From NCBI GenBank assembly GCA_019429255.1, contig JAHYIY010000019.1, positions 1-54,432 of the forward strand: a stretch of 54,432 bases of DNA, read 5' to 3'. The translations under genes were made by a program, and so were the position numbers. This DNA is from Desulfuromonadales bacterium (GTDB lineage: Bacteria > Desulfobacterota > Desulfuromonadia > Desulfuromonadales > Geopsychrobacteraceae). The notes beneath the pieces were generated by a model. That model did no database searches, was not told the DNA's origin, and worked only from the letters and a program-made list of their open reading frames with translations. Of the stretch, positions 35,639 to 43,513 are shown piece after piece (positions within the stretch are counted from its first letter, which is position 1; every line of letters begins with the position of its first letter).

Positions 35639-37281
35639 CTGACACAGCGCGGGCTAATCTGGAAAACCTCTACCGCATCTTTACGGTACCGGAGGCCCCT
35701 GATTCGACCCTGGGGGCAATTGACCAGGCTATTACCCAGAATGTTGCTGATTTTTTGCAGAAACATGTGGTCGCCCTGGAGCGTAGCCTCGAGGATATCG
35801 AGAAGGATTTCTCCCGTAGCCGTATCCCCGATGAACCGACCTTTGTGTCTGATTACACCACCTTCGTTAAAGAAAAGCTTGTCGCCCAGTCGGTTCACAC
35901 TGCAGCTCCCGGCTTTATTGGTCACATGACATCGGCCTTGCCTTATTTTATGTTGCCCCTGTCGCGTATCATGACGGCACTTAATCAGAACCTGGTGAAG
36001 GTAGAAACGTCCAAAGCCTTCACGCCGATGGAACGGCAGGTACTGGCGATGCTGCACCGCTTGATTTACGCCGGCGATGACGGTTTTTATCAGCAATGGA
36101 TCCATGACAGTCGTCACGCTCTAGGTGCTTTTTGTTCCGGTGGAACTATCGCCAATATCACCGCTTTATGGGCTGCCCGCAATCGCCTCTGTGGTGCTCG
36201 GGAAGATTTTGCCGGTCTGGCAGAGGAAGGCCTGCAGCGCACCCTCGAGTATCTTGATTGCGCCGGCCTGGCGATACTGGTGTCACGCCGCGGCCATTAT
36301 TCCCTCGGCAAAGCCGCCGATCTGCTGGGTATCGGGCGCAAACAACTGGTCATTGTGGATACGGATGTGAATAACCGGATCGACATGCAGTGTCTGCGTG
36401 ATGCCTACAGCAAACTGCAGCAGCAGAATATGCGTGTACTGGCGCTGGTCGGCATTGCCGGGACCACAGAAACCGGACATGTCGATCCGTTGGAACAGAT
36501 GGCTGATTTTGCTGTTGAGGCCGGTTGCCATTTTCATATCGACGCCGCCTGGGGTGGACCAACCCTCTTTTCCGATACCCATCGCCATTTGTTAAAGGGT
36601 ATTGAACGGGCCGATTCGGTCACCATTGATGCCCATAAGCAACTTTACGTGCCGATGGGGGCAGGGATGGTTCTCTTCAAGGACCCCCATAGCCTGACTG
36701 CTATTGAGCATCATGCCAACTATATTTTGCGTGAAGGCTCCAAGGATCTCGGTAGCCATACCCTTGAAGGTTCACGTCCGGGCAAGGCGATGCTGGTTCA
36801 TGCCGGGCTGTCCATCATCGGCCGGCGGGGCTATGAGCTGTTGATTGATCTGGGGATCGATAAAGCTCGGCGTTTTGCTGAGATGATCGTTGCCCATCCC
36901 GACTTTGAGCTGATCACGGCACCGGAGCTCAATATCCTCACTTACCGTTATCACCCCGCCTGGCTGCAGCAACAGATGGCCAATCTCGACCCACAGCGCC
37001 GGCGTGAGGTGAATCTGTTGCTGGATCAGTTGACCCGCGAGGTACAAAAACGTCAGCGCGAGGCCGGCAAGACGTTTGTCTCCAGAACGCGCTTGCGCAG
37101 CGCGGTCTATGGAACGGAACAGCTCACCGTGTTCCGTGTCGTTCTGGCCAATCCCCTGGCTACCGATGCCATTCTTGAAGCGGTACTGGCGGAACAGCTT
37201 GAGATTGTTGCCGCTGCAGATCTACAGGTGCTCTTCTCATCCATCGCTGAAATCTGTCAGTCGGCAGCACAGAACGGCTGA
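35635..37281 (+). CDS. panP: PLP-dependent aspartate 1-decarboxylase (PanP type)
   Basis: 548-residue group II PLP decarboxylase. Core signatures: GTIANITALWAAR, a histidine-bearing HYSLGKAADLLGIG, GIAGTTETGHVDP, HIDAAWGGP, and SVTIDAHKQLYVPMGAG with the Schiff-base lysine. The N-terminal PGFIGHMTSALPYFM is typical of glutamate/aspartate decarboxylase-like enzymes. Its position overlapping panC strongly suggests that it makes beta-alanine from aspartate, replacing the pyruvoyl enzyme PanD, which is not seen here. Glutamate decarboxylase activity is the main alternative; gene context argues against it. Confidence 0.85.
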   Translation: MTDTARANLENLYRIFTVPEAPDSTLGAIDQAITQNVADFLQKHVVALERSLEDIEKDFSRSRIPDEPTFVSDYTTFVKEKLVAQSVHTAAPGFIGHMTSALPYFMLPLSRIMTALNQNLVKVETSKAFTPMERQVLAMLHRLIYAGDDGFYQQWIHDSRHALGAFCSGGTIANITALWAARNRLCGAREDFAGLAEEGLQRTLEYLDCAGLAILVSRRGHYSLGKAADLLGIGRKQLVIVDTDVNNRIDMQCLRDAYSKLQQQNMRVLALVGIAGTTETGHVDPLEQMADFAVEAGCHFHIDAAWGGPTLFSDTHRHLLKGIERADSVTIDAHKQLYVPMGAGMVLFKDPHSLTAIEHHANYILREGSKDLGSHTLEGSRPGKAMLVHAGLSIIGRRGYELLIDLGIDKARRFAEMIVAHPDFELITAPELNILTYRYHPAWLQQQMANLDPQRRREVNLLLDQLTREVQKRQREAGKTFVSRTRLRSAVYGTEQLTVFRVVLANPLATDAILEAVLAEQLEIVAAADLQVLFSSIAEICQSAAQNG

Positions 37282-38564
37282 TGATGCAGCAACAGCACCT
37301 CCAGATCATTGCTGCCAGGTTCCTGGTTACAGCGGGCAGTTCTCCAGTTGAAAGGGGAGCCTTGCTGTGCAATGCTGATCGGATTGTTGCTGTCGACAGC
37401 CTGACGGCCCTGAAAAAAACCTATCCCGGCGTCACGGTTAGTGACTATGACGATGCCGTTATCCTCCCCTTATTTGTCAATGCCCATACCCATCTGGAGC
37501 TCACCGATTTTTGTCACTGGGCGGATAAGAAGGGAAAGCAGGTTGAACAACACAAGGGGTTCATTGACTGGATTCTCCGGCTGATCCAGATTAAAAAAAA
37601 CCTCGACCCCGATAGCTATCGCCACGCACTAATGAACGGTATTGAACAGTCTTGCAAAGCCGGAACCGGTGTGGTCGGGGATATTCTCGCTCACCACAGT
37701 GCGCGTAGCGTCTATCATAACGCGCCGCTGGCCGGGGTTGTTTTCCTTGAAACCCTGGGACAGGATCCGGCGATGATCGACCGGCTGAAAAAAGCCCTGC
37801 ATCAGACCCTCGAAGAACCCTTTGCCGCAGAAACTGTTCTTGGCCTCTCCCCCCACTCCCCCTATACCATCAGTAACCGCTATTTGCGCCATATCTATGA
37901 TCTATGTAAAGGCCGCGGCCTGCGCTGTTGCACCCATGTTGCCGAATCGGAAGAAGAACTGACCTTTACCCGTGACAGCCGTGGTGCCATTGCTGAGCGT
38001 TTTTACCATGCCATCAATTGGCAAAGGTTTATCCCTCCACCGAGCGGGTTACGCCCTGTGGCTTATCTTGAAAAGGTCGGCGGATTATTCCCGGAAAATC
38101 TGCTGGTCCACGGTGTTCATCTTGATAACCAGGAGATCGAGCTGCTGGGGCGCAACAAGATGTCACTGGCATTATGTCCACGCAGTAACGCACGTCTGAA
38201 TGTTGGCAAGGCACCAGCCCGGCGGCTGCAAAAAGCCGGCGTCAACCTGGCTCTTGGTACCGACAGTCTGGCCAGCAATGATAGCCTGTCGATCTGGGAC
38301 GAAATGCATTTTGCCGCTCGCTGGTTTGCCGGAGAGCTCGACGCGCCGACCATTTTTGCCATGGCAACGCAGCAGGGAGCAGATGCCCTAGGGGTTGGTG
38401 AGGATTACGGCAGCTTGAACACCGGCAAAAAAAGCAGTTTCCAGGTTGTCAGTGCCCCCGTTGCCGCTGCCGGTGAACTTCATGAATATTTCACCTCCGG
38501 CATTGTCACGGATGCTATAATACAGATTTACCGCAATGGAGTGCCGCAGCTTTCCGGGGTATAG
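37281..38564 (+). CDS. Amidohydrolase-superfamily deaminase (chlorohydrolase/aminofutalosine deaminase-like)
   Basis: 427-residue cytoplasmic metal-dependent hydrolase. Metal and substrate motifs: PLFVNAHTHLELTDF (HxH), LSPHSPYTISN, CTHVAESEEEL, VHGVHL, CPRSNARLN and LALGTDSLASNDSLSIWDEM (last metal Asp). These fit the ATZ/TRZ-like deaminase group, which includes deaminases of adenosine derivatives and, in menaquinone-making anaerobes, aminodeoxyfutalosine deaminase. Neighbouring mqn genes are not in view, so the substrate stays open. Its ATG overlaps the panP stop by one base (TGATG). Confidence 0.82.
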   Translation: MMQQQHLQIIAARFLVTAGSSPVERGALLCNADRIVAVDSLTALKKTYPGVTVSDYDDAVILPLFVNAHTHLELTDFCHWADKKGKQVEQHKGFIDWILRLIQIKKNLDPDSYRHALMNGIEQSCKAGTGVVGDILAHHSARSVYHNAPLAGVVFLETLGQDPAMIDRLKKALHQTLEEPFAAETVLGLSPHSPYTISNRYLRHIYDLCKGRGLRCCTHVAESEEELTFTRDSRGAIAERFYHAINWQRFIPPPSGLRPVAYLEKVGGLFPENLLVHGVHLDNQEIELLGRNKMSLALCPRSNARLNVGKAPARRLQKAGVNLALGTDSLASNDSLSIWDEMHFAARWFAGELDAPTIFAMATQQGADALGVGEDYGSLNTGKKSSFQVVSAPVAAAGELHEYFTSGIVTDAIIQIYRNGVPQLSGV

Positions 38565-38570
38565 ACAACC

Positions 38571-39014
38571 ATGGTGGAGGAATTTGGAACGGTGATCGCC
38601 CTGCGCGAGGGTGGGCGTATCGCTCTGGTGCAATGTCACAAGCAAACGGCCTGTGACGCCTGCCAGGCTGCCGGTGTGTGTCGGCCCGGTCATGGTAAGC
38701 TGCGCGAGGTCGAAGCTCGCAATGATGCGCGGGCGCTGGAACATGATCGAGTCAGGCTGGCGACCAGCAGCAAAAACTTTTTGCGCTCTTCCTTTATCCT
38801 CTATATCCTCCCGGTGCTGGGATTGCTCGGCGGCGCCGGTCTAGGATTTCAGCTTGGCCATTCCGGGTTTTCGGCGCTTGATCCGGAATTATTGATGGCG
38901 TTATCAGCTGTCGCCGCCATGACGATTGTTTTTGGTTTGATTTATCATCTGACCCGCCGTCTCAAACGGGACGCTTTTATGCCGGTTGTCGTTGCGGTTG
39001 AGATGAAAAAATAG
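38571..39014 (+). CDS. RseC/MucC-family membrane protein
   Basis: 147-residue inner-membrane protein. The N-terminus is a short beta-rich domain with four cysteines in QCHKQTACDACQAAGVC, a likely redox or metal site. Two membrane helices follow (SSFILYILPVLGLLGGAGLG and LLMALSAVAAMTIVFGLIYHL). The pattern matches the RseC/MucC (SoxR-reducing system) family, which in characterised species works with the Rnf electron-transport complex to reduce regulators or modulate sigma-E. No rnf genes lie next to it. Six bases after the amidohydrolase gene. Confidence 0.82.
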   Translation: MVEEFGTVIALREGGRIALVQCHKQTACDACQAAGVCRPGHGKLREVEARNDARALEHDRVRLATSSKNFLRSSFILYILPVLGLLGGAGLGFQLGHSGFSALDPELLMALSAVAAMTIVFGLIYHLTRRLKRDAFMPVVVAVEMKK

Positions 39015-39036
39015 CAGTAAAGGGACGTACACACCC

Positions 39037-39492
39037 ATGGGAATCAAAATCATTGCCACCAACAAAAAAGCCTATCACGATTATTTTATCAGTGATGTGT
39101 TTGAAGCCGGTCTGGTTTTGACCGGAACGGAAGTCAAATCGATCCGCGCCGGCAAGGTCAACTTGAAAGAAGCTTTCTGCCGGATCAAGGATGGTGAGGT
39201 CTTTATCAACAACATGAATGTTGCCGAATACACCCACGGTAATCGCGAAAATCACGATCCGACGCGGATGCGCAAGTTGTTGCTGCATCATACTGAAATC
39301 GACAAGCTGATCCGCATGACCGAGCAAAAAGGGTTGGCCCTGATTCCAACCAAGATTTATTTCAAGAACAATTACATTAAATTGGAAATCGGCCTTGGTC
39401 GCGGAAAAAAACTCCATGATAAACGCGAAACCTTAAAGAGCAAAGAAGCAGACCGCGAGATGGCCAAGGCGGTGAAGCAGCATGCACGATAG
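39037..39492 (+). CDS. smpB: SsrA-binding protein
   Basis: 151-residue partner of tmRNA, essential for trans-translation rescue of stalled ribosomes. IKIIATNKKAYHDYFI, FEAGLVLTGTEVKSIRAGKVNLKEAF, NMNVAEYTHGNRENHDPTR, RKLLLHH and the basic C-terminal tail LHDKRETLKSKEADREMAKAVK are all as in SmpB. AAAGGGA upstream of the ATG. It stands 255 bases ahead of ssrA. Confidence 0.97.
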   Translation: MGIKIIATNKKAYHDYFISDVFEAGLVLTGTEVKSIRAGKVNLKEAFCRIKDGEVFINNMNVAEYTHGNRENHDPTRMRKLLLHHTEIDKLIRMTEQKGLALIPTKIYFKNNYIKLEIGLGRGKKLHDKRETLKSKEADREMAKAVKQHAR

Positions 39493-39516
39493 CCAGGAAT
39501 GGCTAGACCGGTTCTT

Positions 39517-39647
39517 AAGTCCAAATCGAAATCGCTATCGCTATCGGGAGCGTTTTTGCTGTTGTAGATTGCCTGATCCTCTCTGGCTAGCGAGTTACGT
39601 GTTTCGATTTCGATTTCGATCCCGATAGCGATTTGGATTTGGATTGT
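39517..39647. repeat. Palindromic repeat between smpB and ssrA
   Basis: The left arm 39517-39549 (CCAAATCGAAATCGCTATCG...) and the right arm 39602-39644 (ending ATAGCGATTTGGATTTGG) are imperfect inverted copies built from the trinucleotide-like blocks ATC/GAT and AAATCG. A 50-base loop follows the arms' inner ends. No ORF. It looks like another dispersed palindromic element rather than the ssrA promoter. Confidence 0.65.
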
Positions 39648-39747
39648 CCTAACGTTTGTTTAGATGGAAAAAACAAGCAGGATGGATTTGCTATTTTTCG
39701 CTATTTTTGAGATAATTACAACATCGCAGTTCAACGACTTTATCAAT

Positions 39748-40104
39748 GGGGGTGTCAAGGTTTCGACGGGGGAAGGAAACGAAGTGCCGCATGCCGGAGT
39801 GGGCTGGCTCCGAAAAAAAGCCCAACTTAACTAAACGCAGACTCTGACGTTAGTTACGCATTAGCAGCTTAATAGCTGTTACGTCCTGTTAATCATCGCC
39901 TGTGTGGCTGATGGGACGTTAATTGCAGCGGGCTGGTTTTGAAGAAAGACTGTGGCTTCGAAACGAGACTAAAAGCAGACTCGCCTGATCCGTATCCTGT
40001 CTGTAGGAGCCTGATCAAGGTTAAATTCAATTTACAGACTAAGCATGTAGAAGCCTTACGCGGATAGCTTTCGGACGCGGGTTCGATTCCCGCCACCTCC
40101 ACCA
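39748..40104 (+). ncRNA. ssrA: Transfer-messenger RNA (tmRNA)
   Basis: 5' acceptor GGGGGTG (39748-39754) pairs with CACCTCC before the discriminator A and the encoded CCA (40102-40104). The 3' T-arm reads GGTTCGATTCC. The tag reading frame begins at the resume codon GCA (39837-39839) and gives ADSDVSYALAA before TAA at 39870. It includes GTCAAGGTTTCGACGGGG near the 5' end, as in other tmRNAs. Length is 357 bases. The 3' end is the junction to an accessory region, and ssrA 3' ends are common integrase targets. Confidence 0.97.
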
Positions 40105-40116
40105 TTTAGAAAAGAC

Positions 40117-40165
40117 AAACCCGTCTCTCTGGGGCCATTCTCCTTAGGTGACGGGTTTTCTTTTT
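40117..40165 (+). terminator. Intrinsic terminator of ssrA
   Basis: AAACCCGTC (40117-40125) and GACGGGTTT (40150-40158) form a perfect nine-pair stem followed by TTCTTTTT. It begins 12 bases after the CCA end of the tmRNA. Confidence 0.85.
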
Positions 40166-40428
40166 CCCCTTGTTGATAAAGGGTTTGCGCCCGTTTCACA
40201 TCTTTCCAAAGCACCTCTTCGCACCATCGATTCTCCCCATCCTCCCGCCTTTCTTTCTCTGTTTGGCCCCTGATTCTCTGGCATCGAAGGACCAAGTCCG
40301 AAGCTCGTCCGGAAAGCTACATCCTTGATTGATATGGGTTTGCGGCTGATTGCCGTTCTTGGCGGTTGTCTTAGGTCATCGTTCGATGCCGCAACCGGAC
40401 GTTTTTTTCGAAATCGCCTGCCTCGGCC
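40166..40428. other. Accessory-side intergenic DNA after ssrA
   Basis: Non-coding stretch between the tmRNA terminator and the first accessory ORF. I see no integrase, no second copy of the tmRNA 3' end and no structured element. Confidence 0.4.
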
Positions 40429-40959
40429 ATGAAAAGAAGCGTGGTCAACTCCGGTTTCCTGCCCCCCAAAGAAGAAAAGCCGACGATGATGGTCGGCTCT
40501 CTGGGGCGGTCTCCGGTCCGGTCGTCAGTCGGTTACAACGCCGATTATCTGTTCCGCCGTCTCGGACTGCCGCGCTACGCCGAGGTGGACAGCGAGCTGA
40601 TCTTCCGTCTGGCCGACCGCTTCGCGCCAGAAGGCCCCATCGACCAGGAGGGCCTGAAGAAGGCGCTTGCCCTCTGTCGCGGCCAAATGAGCGCCGTGCT
40701 GACCTCACGCCTCGACCCCGGCACCATCACCGTGCTCAAGGGCAACAAGCCACTCTGCCTGCGCATCCACCGCCAGCACCGGGTGGTGCTCTACGCCTCG
40801 GACGACGCCTTTATTGACTTTGCCGTGGTCAACGAGAAGGGCTGGCGCGAGCTGGAGGTTCCGCCCATGACCATGCTCACCATCCGCCACGAGGATGTGC
40901 GGGCTATCGAAAACAGCGAATTCCGCTTCATACCCCAGGAGCGCAAAGGGACGAGCTGA
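40429..40959 (+). CDS. Probable truncated class II glutamine amidotransferase-like protein
   Basis: 176-residue frame whose middle (AEVDSELIFRLADR, then AVLTSRLDPGTITVLKGNKPLCL and HRVVLYASDDAFIDFAV) resembles the C-terminal half of class II amidotransferase domains, where DTExxxxLI and GNxPLxxG..VVxAS motifs occur. The N-terminal catalytic Cys and the NGxIxN element are absent, and the first 30 residues look unrelated, so the frame is likely a 5'-truncated remnant. High GC, unlike brxA/brxB. Its stop abuts a palindromic arm starting at 40958. I do not assign an active function. Confidence 0.5.
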   Translation: MKRSVVNSGFLPPKEEKPTMMVGSLGRSPVRSSVGYNADYLFRRLGLPRYAEVDSELIFRLADRFAPEGPIDQEGLKKALALCRGQMSAVLTSRLDPGTITVLKGNKPLCLRIHRQHRVVLYASDDAFIDFAVVNEKGWRELEVPPMTMLTIRHEDVRAIENSEFRFIPQERKGTS

Positions 40960-41392
40960 TTGATGATTTCGGATTGCGGACTGCGGATTACTTGCGGGAG
41001 CGGGCGGTTTTTATGGAGGCGACGACCATGGAAAGGATTTCATTTGCTTCGTTTTTCAGATCGGTCAAGCGCTTCTCGTTCATTAATCCGGCTTCGGCGA
41101 TCAGCTCCATCCAGTAGATGGATTCATCGCATTCTTCCTCGACGATGGCCATTTTAGCGATGAAGTCGGCAGGGGATTTGGCGCGGCAGGAGGCCCGATA
41201 GTTCGCGCCAACCGAGGTGCCACAACGAAGCAACTGGTTTCCAATCACTTTCGCGGTCTGGTTTTTCGGCAACGCTTCCACCAACCGGATCACCCTGATC
41301 GCGAAAGTCTTGGTTCTGTTTTTGAACTCATCAGCATCCATGGAGGCAACATATGACATTTTCAATCAATCCTCAATCCGAAATCCCCAATC
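40958..41392. repeat. Inverted repeats bracketing the four-helix-bundle gene
   Basis: Left arm 40958-40989 (GATTGATGATTTCGGATTGC...) and right arm 41363-41392 are imperfect inverted copies (shared block GATTTCGGATTG). Between them lies only the four-helix-bundle gene, giving a 435-base cassette. The right arm also supplies the N-terminus of the following gamma-glutamylcyclotransferase frame (SINPQSEIPNQ), so the cassette seems to have been inserted between or into older genes. Confidence 0.65.
40988..41359 (-). CDS. Four-helix-bundle protein (23S rRNA intervening-sequence family)
   Basis: About 123 residues, all helical. VIRLVEALPKNQTAKVIGNQLLRCGTS, VGANYRASCRAKSPADFIAKM and EEECDESIYWMELI are the consensus blocks of the S23/'four helix bundle protein' family, first noticed in intervening sequences of 23S rRNA genes and later found scattered in genomes. 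Biochemical role is unknown. The start is ATG at 41359 or at 41341 (MDADEFKNRT); the shorter form fits most relatives. It is the only gene inside the inverted-repeat cassette 40958-41392, oriented opposite to its neighbours. No reverse transcriptase is near, so a DGR Avd role is not supported. Confidence 0.88.
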   Translation of the reverse strand: MSYVASMDADEFKNRTKTFAIRVIRLVEALPKNQTAKVIGNQLLRCGTSVGANYRASCRAKSPADFIAKMAIVEEECDESIYWMELIAEAGLMNEKRLTDLKNEANEILSMVVASIKTARSRK

Positions 41393-41909
41393 AGCAATTG
41401 TTGCGGCTCTTCGTCTACGGCACCCTGAAACGGGGCTACTGGAACCATCAACGCTTCTGCGCCCAGGCCCGCAGCATCGAACCGGCCGTGGTCTGGGGCA
41501 GGCTCTACCATCTCCACGCCGGGTTCCCGGCGCTCGAAGTGCCGGAGGGCCTGATCCTGGCCCGAGGCACCGCCAACCCGCTGGCCGACGCCCGCAGACA
41601 ACAAGAGATCGGCACACCACGCTTCGGCCGCCCGACCGGCGATTGGGATCTGATCCATGGGGACCGTTTGCCGGGAAAACGATTCACTGGATCGTTTTAT
41701 GACCCGGCTCACCCTTCATCGACCCGCAGCGCGACTTACCGCCCAACGACCGGCTGGAAGGCTTTCGGCCCGGCGGGCACAGCATGTACCAGCGAGTGAT
41801 GATGGCGGTGCTGAGCGGGCACACCTCGATTACGGCTTGGACCTACCGGATGCCGCGCATCGACACCGGGAGCAGGCTCGGATCAGGCGTCTGGCATCGA
41901 CCTTGTTAG
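41353..41909 (+). pseudogene. Frameshifted gamma-glutamylcyclotransferase-like gene
   Basis: Frame 41353-41799 encodes LLRLFVYGTLKRGYWNH, FPALEVPEGLILARG and GDWDLIHGD, the AIG2/gamma-glutamylcyclotransferase N-terminal part. The expected continuation (FIDPQRDLPPNDRLEGFRPG, then SMYQRV and AWTYRM) occurs in another frame from about 41717 to the TAG at 41907. A frameshift therefore lies between about 41665 and 41717, where a 37-base hairpin is also present. The first 13 residues of the frame derive from the palindromic arm, so the original start is lost. It is not expected to give an intact product. Confidence 0.7.
41671..41707. repeat. Hairpin at the frameshift of the cyclotransferase remnant
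   Basis: AAAACGAT (41676-41683) and ATCGTTTT (41691-41698) form a perfect eight-pair stem; CCGGG (41671) and CCCGG (41703) extend it outward. It coincides with the point where the protein's reading frame changes, so it may be an inserted palindrome, although a single-base slip must also be involved to restore the frame seen downstream. Confidence 0.5.
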
Positions 41910-41940
41910 CAAATAATCGGCTTTAATCGGTAAAGATCGT

Positions 41941-41968
41941 TTGACAACCGGCAGCCAATTCGTATATT
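41941..41968 (+). promoter_or_regulatory. Promoter of the BREX operon
   Basis: TTGACA (41941-41946) and TATATT (41963-41968) are separated by 16 bases: one hexamer is perfect, the other five of six. About 100 bases of leader follow before the HTH gene, and no other strong promoter is visible from there to brxC. Confidence 0.7.
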
Positions 41969-42066
41969 TTCAAGTCATTTGAATGGGAGAACAGCGCCTG
42001 TTTTCCCTTACTTCGCCTCTGGCGAGCACATGGTTTAACCCCAATCGCCCACGAGGAGCTTGAGAA

Positions 42067-42270
42067 ATGGCCGAGATGGAAGACCGCTGGTTATCGATAA
42101 GTGAGATCTGCAAGTACCTCGGGGTCAGTAATGACACCGTGTACAAGTGGATTGATAAACATGAAATGCCCGCGCATCGCATGGGCCGCCTCTGGAAGTT
42201 CAAGAAGGATGAAGTGGACGAATGGGTCAAGGCCGGTGGCGCAGCCGAGCATTACAAAAAGGAATCCTGA
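42067..42270 (+). CDS. Excisionase/MerR-type HTH DNA-binding protein
   Basis: 67 residues. RWLSISEICKYLGVSNDTVYKWIDKHEMP is a MerR-like/excisionase helix-turn-helix, and GRLWKFKKDEVDEWVK is the wing that ends this fold. Such proteins regulate or act in excision. It is preceded by GAGGAG eight bases before the ATG and by the promoter at 41941, and brxA starts 6 bases after it, so it is probably the local regulator of the BREX operon. Excisionase activity is possible but no integrase is in view. Confidence 0.85.
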   Translation: MAEMEDRWLSISEICKYLGVSNDTVYKWIDKHEMPAHRMGRLWKFKKDEVDEWVKAGGAAEHYKKES

Positions 42271-42276
42271 CCAAGA

Positions 42277-42891
42277 ATGAGTAACGACAGATACAGCATG
42301 TCATTTACAACGGGCAGTCTCTTTCACCGCGAATCGGTGAAGCTGGCCGCGCTGTATCTTGATCTTGGCGACTGGAACTCTGTTCGAGACAAGGTCATCG
42401 CAGAAAACTTACTACAGACAAGAACACTGAATACGCTCAAACGAGTCTGCCGCGAGATCATCTCTCGGCTTAGAACGATGAGCCCAGGTGAACTTGAATT
42501 CCTTGTTGAGGGCAGCCACCAAGAGCAGGCCTATCTCCTGTGGCTCGCCGTTTGCCGTCGGTACAGATTCATCGCTGATTTTGCCGTCGAAGTGCTTCGA
42601 GAGCGCTATATCACGCTGAAAGCTGATCTGACCTTTGATGATTTTGATTCCTTCTTCAACCGGAAATCCGAATGGCATTTGGAACTGGATGAGATCACCC
42701 CGGCGACGCGAAGCAAATTGCGGCAGGTCTTATTCAAGATACTTCGAGAGGCGGATCTCTTAGCGGCCAACAACATGATAAACGCTGCCATGCTCAGCCC
42801 GAGATTGTTGGATGTGATCCATCGTGGCAGCCGCAGGGATGTTTCGTACTTCCCTTTATTTGAATCCGATCTGAAGGGGATGGCGAAGTGA
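42277..42891 (+). CDS. brxA: BREX protein BrxA (DUF1819)
   Basis: 204-residue helical protein of the DUF1819 family, the first core gene of type 1 BREX phage defence; structural work on relatives shows a DNA-binding fold. Signatures seen: MSFTTGSLFHRESVKLAALYLD, LLQTRTLNTLKRVCREIISRL, FLVEGSHQEQAYLLWLAVCRRY and the C-terminal LSPRLLDVI. More AT-rich than the flanking DNA. It ends in a GTGA overlap with brxB, so the two are translationally coupled. Confidence 0.9.
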   Translation: MSNDRYSMSFTTGSLFHRESVKLAALYLDLGDWNSVRDKVIAENLLQTRTLNTLKRVCREIISRLRTMSPGELEFLVEGSHQEQAYLLWLAVCRRYRFIADFAVEVLRERYITLKADLTFDDFDSFFNRKSEWHLELDEITPATRSKLRQVLFKILREADLLAANNMINAAMLSPRLLDVIHRGSRRDVSYFPLFESDLKGMAK

Positions 42892-43499
42892 CAGCAGATA
42901 TAGCCAGAATGCCAATGCAAGACAGGTTTCAGCATCTCTTTGCTGTGATCTCGGGCCAGCGTTTTCTCAACAAGCAAGGTCTCGGTAACGAGGTTCCGTT
43001 TTTCATCTGTCCCTTCAAGCCGGAAGATTCCGTTGAAATGGAGCGGCTCCAGCGTCAGCTGGTCAATCGCCTTGAGCAGGCCGGTGTCCGGATACTGGAG
43101 ATCAACCTGTACGATCTTTCGATAGAAATCCTCAAAGAGCGTGATATCTGGAACCAGATTGTCGAAATGGAGGATTCTGTCTCCAAAGAGCAGCTCAAAG
43201 AGTTATTGCAAGGCGTGCTGGACCCCGAAGCGCATCTTGTTCCGGCCATAGCAAGCAAGCTGGCAAGCACGGATTTCGAGGTTCTTTTTCTGTCCGGCGT
43301 TGGCGAGGTGTTCCCCTACATCCGCTCGCACAACGTTTTGAATAATTTGCAGAGCACGGCGAAAGAAAAGCCGACCGTCATGTTTTTCCCAGGAGCCTAC
43401 ACCCACTCCCTGGAGTCAGGAGCATCGCTCGATCTCTTCGGAAGGCTGCATGACGACAAGTATTACCGGGCATTCAACATCTTTCACTGCGAAGCATAA
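42888..43499 (+). CDS. brxB: BREX protein BrxB (DUF1788)
   Basis: 203-residue protein of the DUF1788 family, second core gene of type 1 BREX; exact role unknown. DRFQHLFAVISGQRFLNKQGLGNEVPFFICPF, EVLFLSGVGEVFPYIRSHNVLNNLQ and VMFFPGAYTH are typical. GTG start at 42888 overlaps the brxA stop. It lies 14 bases before brxC. Confidence 0.88.
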   Translation: MTADIARMPMQDRFQHLFAVISGQRFLNKQGLGNEVPFFICPFKPEDSVEMERLQRQLVNRLEQAGVRILEINLYDLSIEILKERDIWNQIVEMEDSVSKEQLKELLQGVLDPEAHLVPAIASKLASTDFEVLFLSGVGEVFPYIRSHNVLNNLQSTAKEKPTVMFFPGAYTHSLESGASLDLFGRLHDDKYYRAFNIFHCEA

Positions 43500-43513
43500 A
43501 CGAGGGAAGCGTG

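Noticed and set aside
39893-40105. Reverse-strand ORF overlapping ssrA
   Set aside because: It lies entirely within the tmRNA gene and encodes a well-known artefact-type translation; the RNA gene explains the sequence.
40988-41359. Accessory variability determinant of a diversity-generating retroelement
   Set aside because: Avd proteins share the four-helix fold, but there is no reverse transcriptase or template repeat nearby.
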